Origin: Oceanobacillus sp. FSL K6-2867
GTDB lineage: Bacteria; Bacillota; Bacilli; Bacillales; Amphibacillaceae
Direction of reading: 5' to 3'
Length of the DNA stretch: 64,000 bases
NCBI RefSeq assembly: GCF_037963145.1
Contig: NZ_CP150144.1
Coordinates: forward strand, 2,170,001-2,234,000
Part shown: positions 1 through 8,941 of the stretch, one piece after another
Layout: each line of letters starts with the position of its first letter
Numbering within the stretch: the stretch's first letter is position 1
The notes under the pieces: model-generated
The model's input: only the letters and a program-made list of their open reading frames with translations
Database searches by the model: none
Told to the model about the DNA's origin: nothing
Position numbers and translations under genes: made by a program

Positions 1-225
1 GTAAAGGCAGAGCAATTAATTATGTTCATGGAGATCTTTGATCGACCATATGCTTATTTCTTTAAGTCAAGTAATCCTATTCGTTCTATTAAGGTAGAGG
101 TGGAGTGTATACCTGATAAACTACAGATTATATATGGTTTCCTTAAAGCACATCCAGGGATTATAAAGAACTGGGAACAAAACGTATTAAAGTTGGAACA
201 AGAGATACATTCAAGTAGTTTTTAA
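1..225 (+). CDS. C-terminal end of an unidentified protein (partial)
   Basis: The reading frame is open from the first base of the window, so the true start lies upstream; the first internal ATG is at 22. About 74 residues are visible, mixed charged and hydrophobic, ending in a Glu/Ser-rich tail. No motif is recognised. It lies on the same strand as the replication initiator that follows and is separated from it by a 176-bp gap containing an inverted repeat, so it may belong to the same mobile element. Function unknown. Confidence 0.45.
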   Translation, partial: VKAEQLIMFMEIFDRPYAYFFKSSNPIRSIKVEVECIPDKLQIIYGFLKAHPGIIKNWEQNVLKLEQEIHSSSF

Positions 226-322
226 GAAAGGGAAAAAATTATTAAAAAGCACTGAATAAAGCAAAGTAAAAGCGGTAAAGAAAAAAGAATCACAGTATGA
301 TGCGAAAATTACCAACCATTAA

Positions 323-371
323 TAAGAGTATTATTGCTGTATTTTCAAGGGTTACAGCGATAATACTCTTA
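323..371. repeat. 18-bp inverted repeat upstream of rep; candidate replication or transfer origin
   Basis: TAAGAGTATTATTGCTGT (323-340) and ACAGCGATAATACTCTTA (354-371) form an 18-bp stem with one mismatch and a 13-nt loop. The repeat ends 31 bp before the start codon of the replication initiator and is followed by a short TATCCGGATA palindrome. Rolling-circle initiators commonly nick within a hairpin beside their own gene, so this could be the origin. A transcription terminator for the upstream gene is an alternative, but there is no T-run. Origin function is inference. Confidence 0.45.
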
Positions 372-401
372 TCCGGATAATTTAATAATAGGGGTGATTA
401 C

Positions 402-1472
402 ATGGTCCATACATTTGAATTGAACCACATAACCAACGAAACAAAGGTCATTAAGGTTCTTGTAGAACATTATGAGCTAAATGAAATACAAGAATTGCTT
501 GTTAAGTCAAAGAGGAAGAAGAACACTATAGATATTCCTATAAGTATTCCTGGTTTGATAGCAGTGTCTATTTCTTATATTGGTAACGAATGTTACAGAT
601 TTTACCTTAGAGTGGAACCTCAGTCTTTAATAGCTGGAAGGAGAACGATTAATGTCTTTGATTGTGCATTTGGTTCGGTAGAAAGGCTAAGACCAGTTTT
701 AGATGAATCCATTGAAATTATATCAAGTACACTACCTCAATCAGATCGGTGGTTTGTCTCGCGTATAGATTTTACCAAGAATTTAACTTCTGAGTATGTA
801 AGAGAGTGTGTCGAGTTAGCTAAGAAGGGAAAAGACCCATATCGTTTTAAAGAGACTATTGACAAGTCTGGAAGCTCGTACAGAAAGTCTAAAAGTGTGA
901 TATTAAATTATTATGACAAGCTCGATCATATTACTAAAAAGGTAGATAACATCTCTTTTGATAACCATCTGTTAGAAGAAGCTCATAATATTTATCGTAT
1001 AGAAGTACAGTGCTTAAATCACAAAAAATTAAAGCATATAAGAGAAAAATTTGACTTACCTCGAAAAAGTAATTTATATGACTACTTACGTACAGATATT
1101 GCCGAATGGGCCTTTTTTTCTTACTACGACAAAGTGATTGGAAGAGGAGATTATTACTCATTAGCTCAGGTTTTAAAAAGAATAGAGTCAACAGATTTAG
1201 GTTCGAGGAAAAAGAAAAATATTAAGAACTGGCTCAAGCTGATTGCTCAGGCTAAGGGAATGACTAACGCAAAAAAGCAGTTTGTTGATGGAACAACATT
1301 AGGTCGCACACAAACAGTTGTTCAAGGCTGCTTGGATACTTTTAGAAGCTATGAAAAGGTCTGTGAAGAAATAGGAGTCAATCCTGTAGCGATTCCTAAG
1401 GACTGGGGAATCGATTATATCCCTAATCCGATAAATTCATTAGATTCTAGTAAGATAACCGAGAATAAATAA
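402..1472 (+). CDS. Rolling-circle replication initiator-like protein (phage/plasmid gene II/X or Rep_trans type)
   Basis: The 356-residue product has the layout of rolling-circle initiators of small plasmids, ICEs and filamentous phages. There is a central WFVSRID segment (about residues 117-123). A SxxY...YYDK stretch follows (Y160; YYDK at 170-173), where this family usually has its catalytic tyrosine region followed by a YDK/YNK motif. After that comes YRIEVQCLNHKK, typical of the gene II/X family. Such proteins nick one DNA strand at the origin. The start has GGGGTG eight bases upstream. The next gene starts inside its stop codon, so the two are probably one operon. The family call is by eye, and the exact subfamily (plasmid Rep, ICE relaxase or phage gpII) is open. 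Confidence 0.6.
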   Translation: MVHTFELNHITNETKVIKVLVEHYELNEIQELLVKSKRKKNTIDIPISIPGLIAVSISYIGNECYRFYLRVEPQSLIAGRRTINVFDCAFGSVERLRPVLDESIEIISSTLPQSDRWFVSRIDFTKNLTSEYVRECVELAKKGKDPYRFKETIDKSGSSYRKSKSVILNYYDKLDHITKKVDNISFDNHLLEEAHNIYRIEVQCLNHKKLKHIREKFDLPRKSNLYDYLRTDIAEWAFFSYYDKVIGRGDYYSLAQVLKRIESTDLGSRKKKNIKNWLKLIAQAKGMTNAKKQFVDGTTLGRTQTVVQGCLDTFRSYEKVCEEIGVNPVAIPKDWGIDYIPNPINSLDSSKITENK

Positions 1473-2095
1473 TGAGTGTAGAAAGGATTGATAGAATGTT
1501 TGAATATTTAATTGAGAAGGATCAGGTGAATTTAAAAAGGATTGTGAGCCGTTGGTTGAAGCAATTTATAATAGAACCAACTCTAATGCAACGCACGACA
1601 CCAGAATCATATTTAAAAGGGTTTAATCGCAAGAGAACAGCCGAAAATTGTTACGAGTATTTGGCTCTTATGAAAGAACTAAATAATTCTCTTTTACAAG
1701 TTGATAAGAAGAAACTGGTTAAGGATATCGCCATGTATATCGATCTTCGTACGCCCTTTATTTATAGCCATATGCACTTGAAAACACCTGAGTATCAAAT
1801 TGAGAAGCAGTTATTTGAAGAGGTGCCTTTCCACTATAAATCCAATAATAGCAAAGCTTTATCATTTATAAAAGAGGCTAAAAAGAGCATGGTGCTTAAC
1901 CATAAAACAAAATGGATTAGTGAGAAACCTACTGTGAGACAGATAAAGCTTATTGAGAATAAACTAAAAAAGAAAAAGCAAGTACTTCGAATAAATATAG
2001 AGGAAATCAATAAATACCAAGCTGCTATATTGATCCCTTATCTATTAGAGAAACAAACTTATGATCGAGAAGGCCTTCAAAGTCTACTAGAGTAA
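1472..2095 (+). CDS. Uncharacterised protein coupled to the replication initiator
   Basis: The 207-residue product is basic and mostly helical in character, with a Lys-rich stretch (KLKKKKQVLR, about residues 163-172), and has no recognised domain. Its ATG shares the last base of the rep stop codon, so translation is likely coupled and the function is probably tied to replication, transfer or its control. Length and charge would suit a DNA-binding accessory protein, but this is inference. A strong terminator follows at 2173. Confidence 0.5.
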   Translation: MSVERIDRMFEYLIEKDQVNLKRIVSRWLKQFIIEPTLMQRTTPESYLKGFNRKRTAENCYEYLALMKELNNSLLQVDKKKLVKDIAMYIDLRTPFIYSHMHLKTPEYQIEKQLFEEVPFHYKSNNSKALSFIKEAKKSMVLNHKTKWISEKPTVRQIKLIENKLKKKKQVLRINIEEINKYQAAILIPYLLEKQTYDREGLQSLLE

Positions 2096-2172
2096 TAAAG
2101 AACTTGTATTTAAATTGGGGAATAATATTCCCTTAATTGTATAAAAAAGTGGACAAGTCAATAAGTAGACTT

Positions 2173-2200
2173 AAACGGGCAACCATTGCCCGTTTTTTTA
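2173..2200. terminator. Rho-independent terminator between convergent genes
   Basis: AAACGGGCAA / TTGCCCGTTT form a perfect 10-bp stem with a 3-nt loop, followed by a T-run on the plus strand. It lies between the rep operon and the convergent small gene at 2201, and probably serves the rep operon and perhaps both. Confidence 0.85.
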
Positions 2201-2548
2201 TTATTCTTTTAATTGGATATTATAAGGTTCAATGACTAATGTAATATCCTCAGTTGGTATCTCCTTATCTTGAATTAGTGCTTCTTTCAAGTGGCTTAAA
2301 AACCCTTCGTTATAGGACTTTAAATAAACCCTAGCAAGTTCGTAGCCTCCTTTATCATAAAAGGCAATGGAATCCTCAGGTTGAATTTTACGAATGCCAA
2401 ACATAGGGTAGTAAACAAGTTCTTCATCAAACTTAGAAGGTTTTAGTGTTTGAATAAAGCATTTAAAACAGGAGTAAACCTTCCCTTCGTTTTTTGAACC
2501 TACAAAAGCTTCAGTAATGCAAGAGTGACAGAAATGACAAGTATGCAT
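2201..2548 (-). CDS. Small Cys-rich protein with zinc-ribbon-like N-terminus
   Basis: The 115-residue protein begins with two paired-cysteine knuckles (CHFC near residue 4 and CFKC near residue 27, with extra His and Cys around them), which suggests a structural zinc ribbon. The remaining 80 residues are acidic and match no family I recognise. An AAAGGATG ribosome site lies about ten bases before the ATG. It is convergent with the rep operon. The zinc-binding call rests only on Cys spacing; a role in the mobile element is possible but unproven. Confidence 0.5.
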   Translation of the reverse strand: MHTCHFCHSCITEAFVGSKNEGKVYSCFKCFIQTLKPSKFDEELVYYPMFGIRKIQPEDSIAFYDKGGYELARVYLKSYNEGFLSHLKEALIQDKEIPTEDITLVIEPYNIQLKE

Positions 2549-3058
2549 GAATCGTTCATCCTTTCAATGGTTCTGTTGTTATAATGCTACTTTATAGATG
2601 TTTGAATGAGTATGGGTATGGGATAGATCCTGTAGCCTCCTTTCGTAATGATGTAGAACAAAGCTAGAAGAATGAAATAAGTGAATTCTACTTAACTCAA
2701 TAGAAAGTATGAGGGGAAGGTTTGAAAGATCTGTTTCAAATCGAATATTCGGGGTGTTGCTGTCATCTGTGTCAGAAGGACGGTCCTTCATCACCCGAAG
2801 GGCTCCAGAATCAAAGCGGGAGAGTTTACTCTTTAGATTGACATACCCGGGGCATTAATATTATTAAGTAAAATAGAAACTAATACCTAGTAGGGCCAGA
2901 AAAATTTAACTATTTTCCATTTCCCATAAGAAAAACCTCCGAAAAGAAGTGAGGAGTTAACCTTTTATTCTACTATACAGTGGTATAGTTATTATGGACT
3001 GTTTAATAAAAACTGGTAAAATAGACTTAGTAAACTCCTTTTATGACATGTTTATATG
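2549..3058. other. Non-coding stretch between the Cys-rich gene and the defence genes
   Basis: No convincing gene is seen. A minus-strand frame at 2579-2794 lacks a family match and has biased low-complexity composition. An imperfect hairpin (AACCTCC with GGAGTT, around 2936-2960) could be a weak terminator. The AT-rich bases from 2980 to 3050 probably hold the promoter of the genes that follow. Confidence 0.4.
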
Positions 3059-3220
3059 ATGGCTAATAATATGGATTTTAAGATGGCAGATAATAAGGGA
3101 GAAAACACCCTTATGCTAAAAGCTGAAATAAAAGCAGGCACTAAAATTGCAATTGCATCTGCGTATTTTAGTTTGTTTGCATACATGTACTTTAGCCTAG
3201 ATGTATTTTTGAAGGATTAA
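3059..3220 (+). pseudogene. N-terminal stump of a PLD-domain helicase-type defence gene
   Basis: The 53-residue frame reads like the first beta-alpha units of the phospholipase D-like domain found at the N-terminus of SNF2/DEAD-box helicases of defence islands: a DN-x-GENTL segment, then KIAIASAYFSLFAYM. After that match the frame diverges and stops. The full proteins run to about 1,000 residues, so this is a broken remnant and not a complete gene. It stops 7-28 bp before the AIPR gene, depending on the AIPR start chosen. The assignment is by pattern memory and moderately sure. Confidence 0.45.
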
Positions 3221-3248
3221 TAGAGAAATGGTAGAAAGGCTTGGTTAT

Positions 3249-5012
3249 ATGAAAAATTTAATCGTTAAGAACTTTTTAAGTCAATTCAAAAGCAACTTTG
3301 AATTAGGTGAAGAAAAGGAAGAAATGCTATTTGAACAGTTTATTAATTACTGTGTTTTAAATAACCATGTTATTGATTCAGAGAGAAACTTTCAAGATAT
3401 GGATACAGGGACCGCTAAAGCAATTGATGGAATAGCAATCCTAGTAAACAATAAGTTAGTCTTGAGCGAAGAAGATCTAAATGTATTAATCAATAACAAT
3501 AACATACTTTCAGTAGATTTTATCTTTGTTCAATCTAAGACATCCTCCAATTTTTCTGATGCAGATATTAACTACTTTTTAAAGAACGTTGAAAAATTCA
3601 TTTCTGAAGGTGACTGTTCAATTAATGAACTAGAGAATTTTTGGGAGTTGAAAAATATTATATATAATAACTCCCATCTATTTAGGAAAGGCAACCCTAA
3701 TTGTATAATGTATTATGCTAATTCATCGCCAACTACTGAAATTAGTGCTGATATAAATCAGACGATAAAAGATGGAGTAAAATCTCTAAATGACACAGGT
3801 CTTCTTTCTGAAAATATAACCTTCACCCCGCTTGGTGTTAAAGAGATACAAAGATTATATAGAAAAATTGATGCTGATTTAGAAGCATCCTTTCGCTTTC
3901 CAAAAAATGTATCGTACTCATATGATGGAGATAAAATAACATCAGCATATTTTGGTTTAGTTGATATTAGTGAATATATGAATTTACTCTTTGATGAGGA
4001 AACTTCAGGGGTTAAAAATGTGTTTGAAGACAATATACGGGATTATCTTGGTATAGAAAATAACGAAGTAAATAGTAATATGCAGGATAGGCTCCAGAAT
4101 GAGGAAGCACAACTTTTTGGTATATTAAATAATGGGGTAACTGTTGTAGCTGATGAAATAAAACCAGTAGGGGAAAAGTTCCATTTAATTAACTACCAAA
4201 TTGTGAATGGCTGCCAGACAAGTAATGTGATTTTCGACAATTATAGTAGTTTAAAAGAAAAGAGTATCTCATTACCAATTCGAATTATTTCTACAAAAGA
4301 TGAAGATACTAAGAATGAAATAGTAAGAGCGACAAATAGTCAGACAGGGTTAAAACCTGAGCAGTTAGATTCATTAAGTAACTTCCATAAAATGCTAGAG
4401 GAATTCTATAATTCCAAAAATAGTTTGCAAGAGAAAACAAATGATTACGATGTTTGCATTTATTATGAAAGACGATCTAATCAATATAGGAATGATGCAG
4501 TTCCTCAAACAAGGATAATTAATATCCCTAAACAAATAAAAGCAGTTACTTCCATGGTATTAGATAATCCACATGGTGTATCTGGGCATTATGGGACTGT
4601 TGCTAAAAAGGTTAAAGGTGATATTTTTCAAGAGAGCGATTATGCTGAGCCTTATTATGCAAGTGCGTTATTATTATATAGAATAGAGACTTTCTTTAGA
4701 AAGAATCGGGATTTTAAACAGTTTTCAAGAATGAGATGGCATATTTTAATGACGGTGAAATATTTATCCGGTAATACATCTAAATATTTGAATTCTAAAG
4801 ATATCTATAAATTTTCGAATGATATAGTTATTAAAATTAATACCGAGAGCAAAGCTAATCAGTTAATTATTGAAGCTATAAATCACATTAATCAAATGAT
4901 TGGAAATGAAGGTTTAGATTTAGAAGATAGAAAGGTATTTGAAAGAAAAGAAACAACAGATAAACTAAAGAAATATCTTCTTGAGCTAAATAAGGAGAAA
5001 GTATATATATAA
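3249..5012 (+). CDS. AIPR-family abortive-infection phage-resistance protein
   Basis: The 587-residue product carries the AIPR signature (Pfam PF10592): NNGVTVVAD, then INYQIVNGCQTSNVIF, then RIISTKDE and a VRATNSQTGLKPEQL segment, in the central third. AIPR proteins were named from phage abortive infection genes and are often found beside restriction-modification or other defence genes; their biochemical activity is poorly defined. The ATG at 3249 has AAAGG nine bases upstream and is preferred to the ATG at 3228. The gene converges on the protease gene ending at 5172. Base composition is strongly AT-rich, like the rest of this island. Confidence 0.8.
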   Translation: MKNLIVKNFLSQFKSNFELGEEKEEMLFEQFINYCVLNNHVIDSERNFQDMDTGTAKAIDGIAILVNNKLVLSEEDLNVLINNNNILSVDFIFVQSKTSSNFSDADINYFLKNVEKFISEGDCSINELENFWELKNIIYNNSHLFRKGNPNCIMYYANSSPTTEISADINQTIKDGVKSLNDTGLLSENITFTPLGVKEIQRLYRKIDADLEASFRFPKNVSYSYDGDKITSAYFGLVDISEYMNLLFDEETSGVKNVFEDNIRDYLGIENNEVNSNMQDRLQNEEAQLFGILNNGVTVVADEIKPVGEKFHLINYQIVNGCQTSNVIFDNYSSLKEKSISLPIRIISTKDEDTKNEIVRATNSQTGLKPEQLDSLSNFHKMLEEFYNSKNSLQEKTNDYDVCIYYERRSNQYRNDAVPQTRIINIPKQIKAVTSMVLDNPHGVSGHYGTVAKKVKGDIFQESDYAEPYYASALLLYRIETFFRKNRDFKQFSRMRWHILMTVKYLSGNTSKYLNSKDIYKFSNDIVIKINTESKANQLIIEAINHINQMIGNEGLDLEDRKVFERKETTDKLKKYLLELNKEKVYI

Positions 5013-5171
5013 ATGTGTTGTTTACATTCTATTTACACATCACATTAGAATGTCTTATATTACCAAGTGTCGAAAGACTGAGATTATAAGAGGGGGGTAT
5101 CATAGTGTTTCTCACCAGGAAACCCCCGATTCTCTTATTCTCTTTTCTGCTGGTATATGGCTTGTTATATC

Positions 5172-7637
5172 TCAATATTCAATTGGGATTGTTGTCTTAA
5201 TGCTTGTAGCGATAGGAGTGTATAAATCTACAGTCTCCTCCTCTGTTGTAATTGAAACAATTAGTGAATATCTAATGTTTTTATTCCATTTGCCTAACCA
5301 GGCTCTTTCTCTCCACCAACCAATGGCTGGATAAACACCTACCAGATTACTAGTTGCTAGCTCTGCTGCTGTACCTTCCCAAACATCTGTATGTACTGAA
5401 CCTAGATGTCTACTTTGTTTTCCATACAGCCATTTCACACTACTTCCTGAGCTATCTACATCGTCATCATCCGCTTCAACTGCTGCATTTATTCTGCGTA
5501 AAAATGTTTCTTTAGTATCATTTCCATTTACGTCAAATCTCAAAAGGCACGAAGGGTATCTATATCGATTTTTCCAACCTATTTCTCCTGGACCAGGCTC
5601 TATAAAATAAGATAAGGTAACTTTCATCTTTACATTTTCTTCCCCAAGATTTAGCAATACATCTTTTGGCCAGGGTAGTTCATGTATATGCATATCTTTA
5701 GTTTTATATGAACCGTTAACTTTATCATATGGTTGTAATTCCGATTGCAATATTAGATTCACACTATTGTCTAAACAATAAATTGCTCTATTTAGATCAG
5801 GAACACCATATCCACATATTCTTAATAGCTTCCTATAATCTTCTTTCTTATTACCATCTAAAAATTGTTCCTTCATAGTACTTGTCCATTCAGCAGAATG
5901 GATCATTAATCCTCTGATTGTCTCTGGCCATGCATTGGGATATTTTGCTTGAATTTCAGCAGCCATCCATGCTGCTTTGGCTGTTGCTGCGCTTGTAGCA
6001 TTTATGTAATCAAAATGTCTTTCAAATGGTTTATAAAATGTAGTTAATGATGATAATTCTTCTGATGTATAGCATCCGGATGAGTCCTTAAGAGCATTTC
6101 CACCTTCTAATAATATCTCTGGCTTTATAGGCCACTTATTGTCCCAGATAAATGAAGTTGAACTAAATGGTGAAAGTCCTCCATTTGGTGCTACAACCTC
6201 CATATTCTCATACTGTCTTGATTCAACCTCAGTCTTTTCAGTATATGCACCTACACTTAGAGCATTCCATGATTGAGCAGGATTTTGAACAGACAAAGTT
6301 AAATTGCTTTCAGGGTAATCTTGCCATTCATTACTTTCATTGATATTACCTGCTGAAACGATAAAAAGCTTCTTCTCCTCATCCATATATCCCGATGTTA
6401 TCTCATCGATAGCAGCAGACCACGAAGATGGACTGCCGTCTCCAGTCTCATATTTTGGTGCAGTTACCGCCATACAGATAATCCTCTTTTTCTCAGGGTT
6501 ATTAATAATTTGGTTACTAACAGCTGAAGCAGTAATTGCACCGTACAATTTTGGATCATTTTCTCCATTTGAAGGTACTATTTTACTAGATTCCAGATTA
6601 TGATAGATTTTAATTTTATCACTTGATTCAAGCGCATCTTTTAAATCTCCATATATACTTATCCCTGCCATCCTAGTTCCGTGACCACTGTGATCATCTA
6701 TTCCCCAGCCATTATTATATGTATGACGATCCTCATCTTTTAAAAATGGCTCAATTAGAATGTTACCGTTATTTACACCTGTATCTAATATACATATACA
6801 TACATTTGAGTCACTATCTATATCTAACCGTTCTGATAGTTCCCTTGCCCATTCAGATTGCTCACTATTTTCCATTTCAATAAAGAAACTATTAATTTCT
6901 GCCGCTTTCCTTATCTCAGCAATATCTGCACTACTCATTATTAATTCTTTCAATTCTTTACGATTTGCTTTTACTAACATAACGGATCTTTCTGGAAAGC
7001 GCAGAGTTTCTGGTTGAATAGGGAGATTCAGTGTTTGTGTTATTAGTGTTCTAAACCTTTCCTCAATTTCAGTATCATGGCTACTTAGCCATATTTCACA
7101 CCACTCTGGTTCATCCAAAGGTATCCAGTTAATTTGGCTTGGTGGCCAAAAGGATTCTAAAACGGCTAATTTAATATTTTCGATGCTATTAATAAGTGGT
7201 TGATTCTTAGGGTTGCCTTTTTTGGTTTCCTCTTCAAGGTAATCGGTAACTTTTTTCAAGTAAGCATTCTCTTTGCCTTTTGGAACAAAAACAGTTGCTT
7301 TATTTACTATCTTTTCTTCATTTTGCACTTGTCTTATATTTAACAACCTAATATTCTTTTGTCTATCCTCTAAACTCTTTGAGGCTAAATCGAAGTCTGG
7401 TGAGCTTTCAAATTCGATATAAGTGCCTTGCCGAACTGGCAGTGATACAGCAGAGCGAGATTCATCAATTTCTTTTGTTTCTTCCCACAATCGATCTAAC
7501 TGGCGCTTCAGGTGTAGTCCATGATTTCTACGATCTCTAGTAGGTAATTGGCCATTTCTACCAGTTACCTTCGAGGTGTATGGAACAGAATCTACCTCGT
7601 TATTGACAAATAAGTTATCATATCTATTATCACTCAT
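5172..7637 (-). CDS. ietS: IetS-like subtilisin-family (S8) serine protease of an IetAS defence module
   Basis: The 821-residue protein has a complete S8 catalytic set: Asp285 in ILDTG, His319 in HSGHGTRMAG, oxyanion Asn431 in VSAGN and Ser549 in NATSAATA. There is no signal peptide, so it acts in the cytoplasm. A long N-terminal region (about 270 residues) and a C-terminal beta-rich region of about 230 residues flank the protease. An AAA ATPase gene ends 3 bp upstream and its 3' end holds this gene's ribosome site (AAAGGGGGG). This ATPase-protease pair matches IetAS, first described as a plasmid stability/incompatibility system in Agrobacterium and later shown to give phage resistance (Gao et al. 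2020). The system call comes from gene pairing and domain layout and is strong but not tested. Confidence 0.75.
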   Translation of the reverse strand: MSDNRYDNLFVNNEVDSVPYTSKVTGRNGQLPTRDRRNHGLHLKRQLDRLWEETKEIDESRSAVSLPVRQGTYIEFESSPDFDLASKSLEDRQKNIRLLNIRQVQNEEKIVNKATVFVPKGKENAYLKKVTDYLEEETKKGNPKNQPLINSIENIKLAVLESFWPPSQINWIPLDEPEWCEIWLSSHDTEIEERFRTLITQTLNLPIQPETLRFPERSVMLVKANRKELKELIMSSADIAEIRKAAEINSFFIEMENSEQSEWARELSERLDIDSDSNVCICILDTGVNNGNILIEPFLKDEDRHTYNNGWGIDDHSGHGTRMAGISIYGDLKDALESSDKIKIYHNLESSKIVPSNGENDPKLYGAITASAVSNQIINNPEKKRIICMAVTAPKYETGDGSPSSWSAAIDEITSGYMDEEKKLFIVSAGNINESNEWQDYPESNLTLSVQNPAQSWNALSVGAYTEKTEVESRQYENMEVVAPNGGLSPFSSTSFIWDNKWPIKPEILLEGGNALKDSSGCYTSEELSSLTTFYKPFERHFDYINATSAATAKAAWMAAEIQAKYPNAWPETIRGLMIHSAEWTSTMKEQFLDGNKKEDYRKLLRICGYGVPDLNRAIYCLDNSVNLILQSELQPYDKVNGSYKTKDMHIHELPWPKDVLLNLGEENVKMKVTLSYFIEPGPGEIGWKNRYRYPSCLLRFDVNGNDTKETFLRRINAAVEADDDDVDSSGSSVKWLYGKQSRHLGSVHTDVWEGTAAELATSNLVGVYPAIGWWRERAWLGKWNKNIRYSLIVSITTEEETVDLYTPIATSIKTTIPIEY

Positions 7638-7640
7638 ATC

Positions 7641-8603
7641 TTAAATATCCCCCCTTTTGTAAGCATCCTTTCTTTCTTTAATCATCTTTATTAACAAATC
7701 TTCGTCTATGTTTTCTAAATCAAGTAATATTGCTTCCTTGACAGCATCATTAGTTGCCATAGATATTTCCGCATGACTTAAACTATGAGCGTTCTCTACA
7801 ACCTTATTTAAAGATAAATTTTTATTTTTATATCTACCTATTTTATTTTTTATTAATCTTCTTATTTGTTCTTTACAAGGCAATGTATAATGAATCACAT
7901 CATCAAATCTTCTGAATAGTGCCTGATCTAATAATTTCGGGTTATTTGTCGCAGCAACAATTATACTTTCTGAATTATCTTGTTCAATAAACTGTAAAAA
8001 AGAATTTAAAATTCTACGGATTTCACCAACGTCATTATCGAGGCTTCTTTCTGTACCAATAGTATCAAACTCATCAAATAAATATACAGCTGGATTACTT
8101 GAAATAAAATCAAATATTTGACGTAGTTTTACACTTGTCTCACCCATATACTTTGTAACCAATTTATCCATTACTATTGTGCAAAGAGGGAGGTTGGTTT
8201 CTCCAGCCAAGACAGAAGCAGTTAAAGTTTTTCCTGTACCTGGTTCACCAGCCAATAATATTTTCCTTCTATTTTTTAATCCATGTTTCTTTAGTTTGTC
8301 TTTTTGCCAATACTCCAATAAAATTCTTTCAATACGGGTTTTAATATCTTTACTTACAACAAGTTCAACCAATTTTTTCTCACTTAAATCGGTAGTAATA
8401 AGGTCATCAAGTTTTCTGTTAAATGGAATTACGTTTGTTTTTACTTTGGACCTTTCTACAAGATCTCTAATGTCACGTGCAAAAGATTGGTGACCATTTT
8501 TTGCTTCATATGCTGCTAGCTGTAATACTAGTGTTTTAAACCTGTCCTCGTCATTTTCAAAATGTGACTTGATTAACATTTTTATCTGATCAGCTGTAGC
8601 CAC
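7641..8603 (-). CDS. ietA: IetA-like AAA+ ATPase of an IetAS defence module
   Basis: The 320-residue protein has one AAA+ module: Walker A GEPGTGKT, pore-loop region with KYMGETSVKLR, Walker B VYLFDEFD, sensor-1 ATNN and the FRRFDD arginine-finger segment. The N-terminal 100 residues are helical. The start is one of two adjacent GTG codons; the one at 8603 is eight bases after GGAGG and is preferred over the TTG at 8618, which overlaps the ribosome site. It is the first gene of the pair. In the IetAS model the ATPase partners a subtilisin-like protease; which protein senses phage or which is toxic in this host cannot be read from sequence. Confidence 0.75.
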   Translation of the reverse strand: MATADQIKMLIKSHFENDEDRFKTLVLQLAAYEAKNGHQSFARDIRDLVERSKVKTNVIPFNRKLDDLITTDLSEKKLVELVVSKDIKTRIERILLEYWQKDKLKKHGLKNRRKILLAGEPGTGKTLTASVLAGETNLPLCTIVMDKLVTKYMGETSVKLRQIFDFISSNPAVYLFDEFDTIGTERSLDNDVGEIRRILNSFLQFIEQDNSESIIVAATNNPKLLDQALFRRFDDVIHYTLPCKEQIRRLIKNKIGRYKNKNLSLNKVVENAHSLSHAEISMATNDAVKEAILLDLENIDEDLLIKMIKERKDAYKRGDI

Positions 8604-8941
8604 CACGCTCACCTCCAATCTTTTTTCTTTATTATAACCTATTCTTATTATGGTAAATAAGTGTAAAATTTAGTCTAGGCATTATTGCTGTATTGCTGAA
8701 ATTTAATTCTGTTTCAGATGCCGTTGTTTTCCATTCAAAAATATCTACCGGGTTTAATTACAAGTTACCAATTTTACAATTAGATAACAAAACAAAAAAG
8801 AATAAAGATGGAATATTGTTCCCTTACTATATTTTAGACGTAGGTACAATTTTTAGCTACCCTTAAATCGTTACGGTGAACCTTACCATAAATAATGATG
8901 AAGCAGAGAGGAAAAGGTAGCGATAATGCTACCTTTTCCTA
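8604..8941. other. Intergenic stretch with an unassigned open frame
   Basis: A plus-strand frame is open from 8657 to 8866 without an ATG. It ends in a plausible protein-like tail (FPYYILDVGTIFSYP) and may be the 3' remnant of a lost gene; I cannot name the family. The minus-strand side next to ietA is AT-rich and contains TATAAT near 8635, a possible -10 element for ietAS. The 14-mer ATTATTGCTGTATT at 8681 also occurs in the hairpin before rep (330). Confidence 0.35.

Noticed and set aside
5050..5334. Plus-strand frame of 94 residues between the AIPR gene and the protease gene
   Set aside because: Its second half is antisense to the 3' end of the protease gene, there is no ribosome site and the text is not protein-like. 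GGGGGT/ACCCCC near 5093-5127 is at most a weak convergent terminator.
7641..8603. FtsH- or ClpX-type housekeeping ATPase
   Set aside because: There is no membrane anchor, zinc finger or M41 protease domain, and the gene is coupled to a subtilisin-type protease, so the IetA reading fits better.
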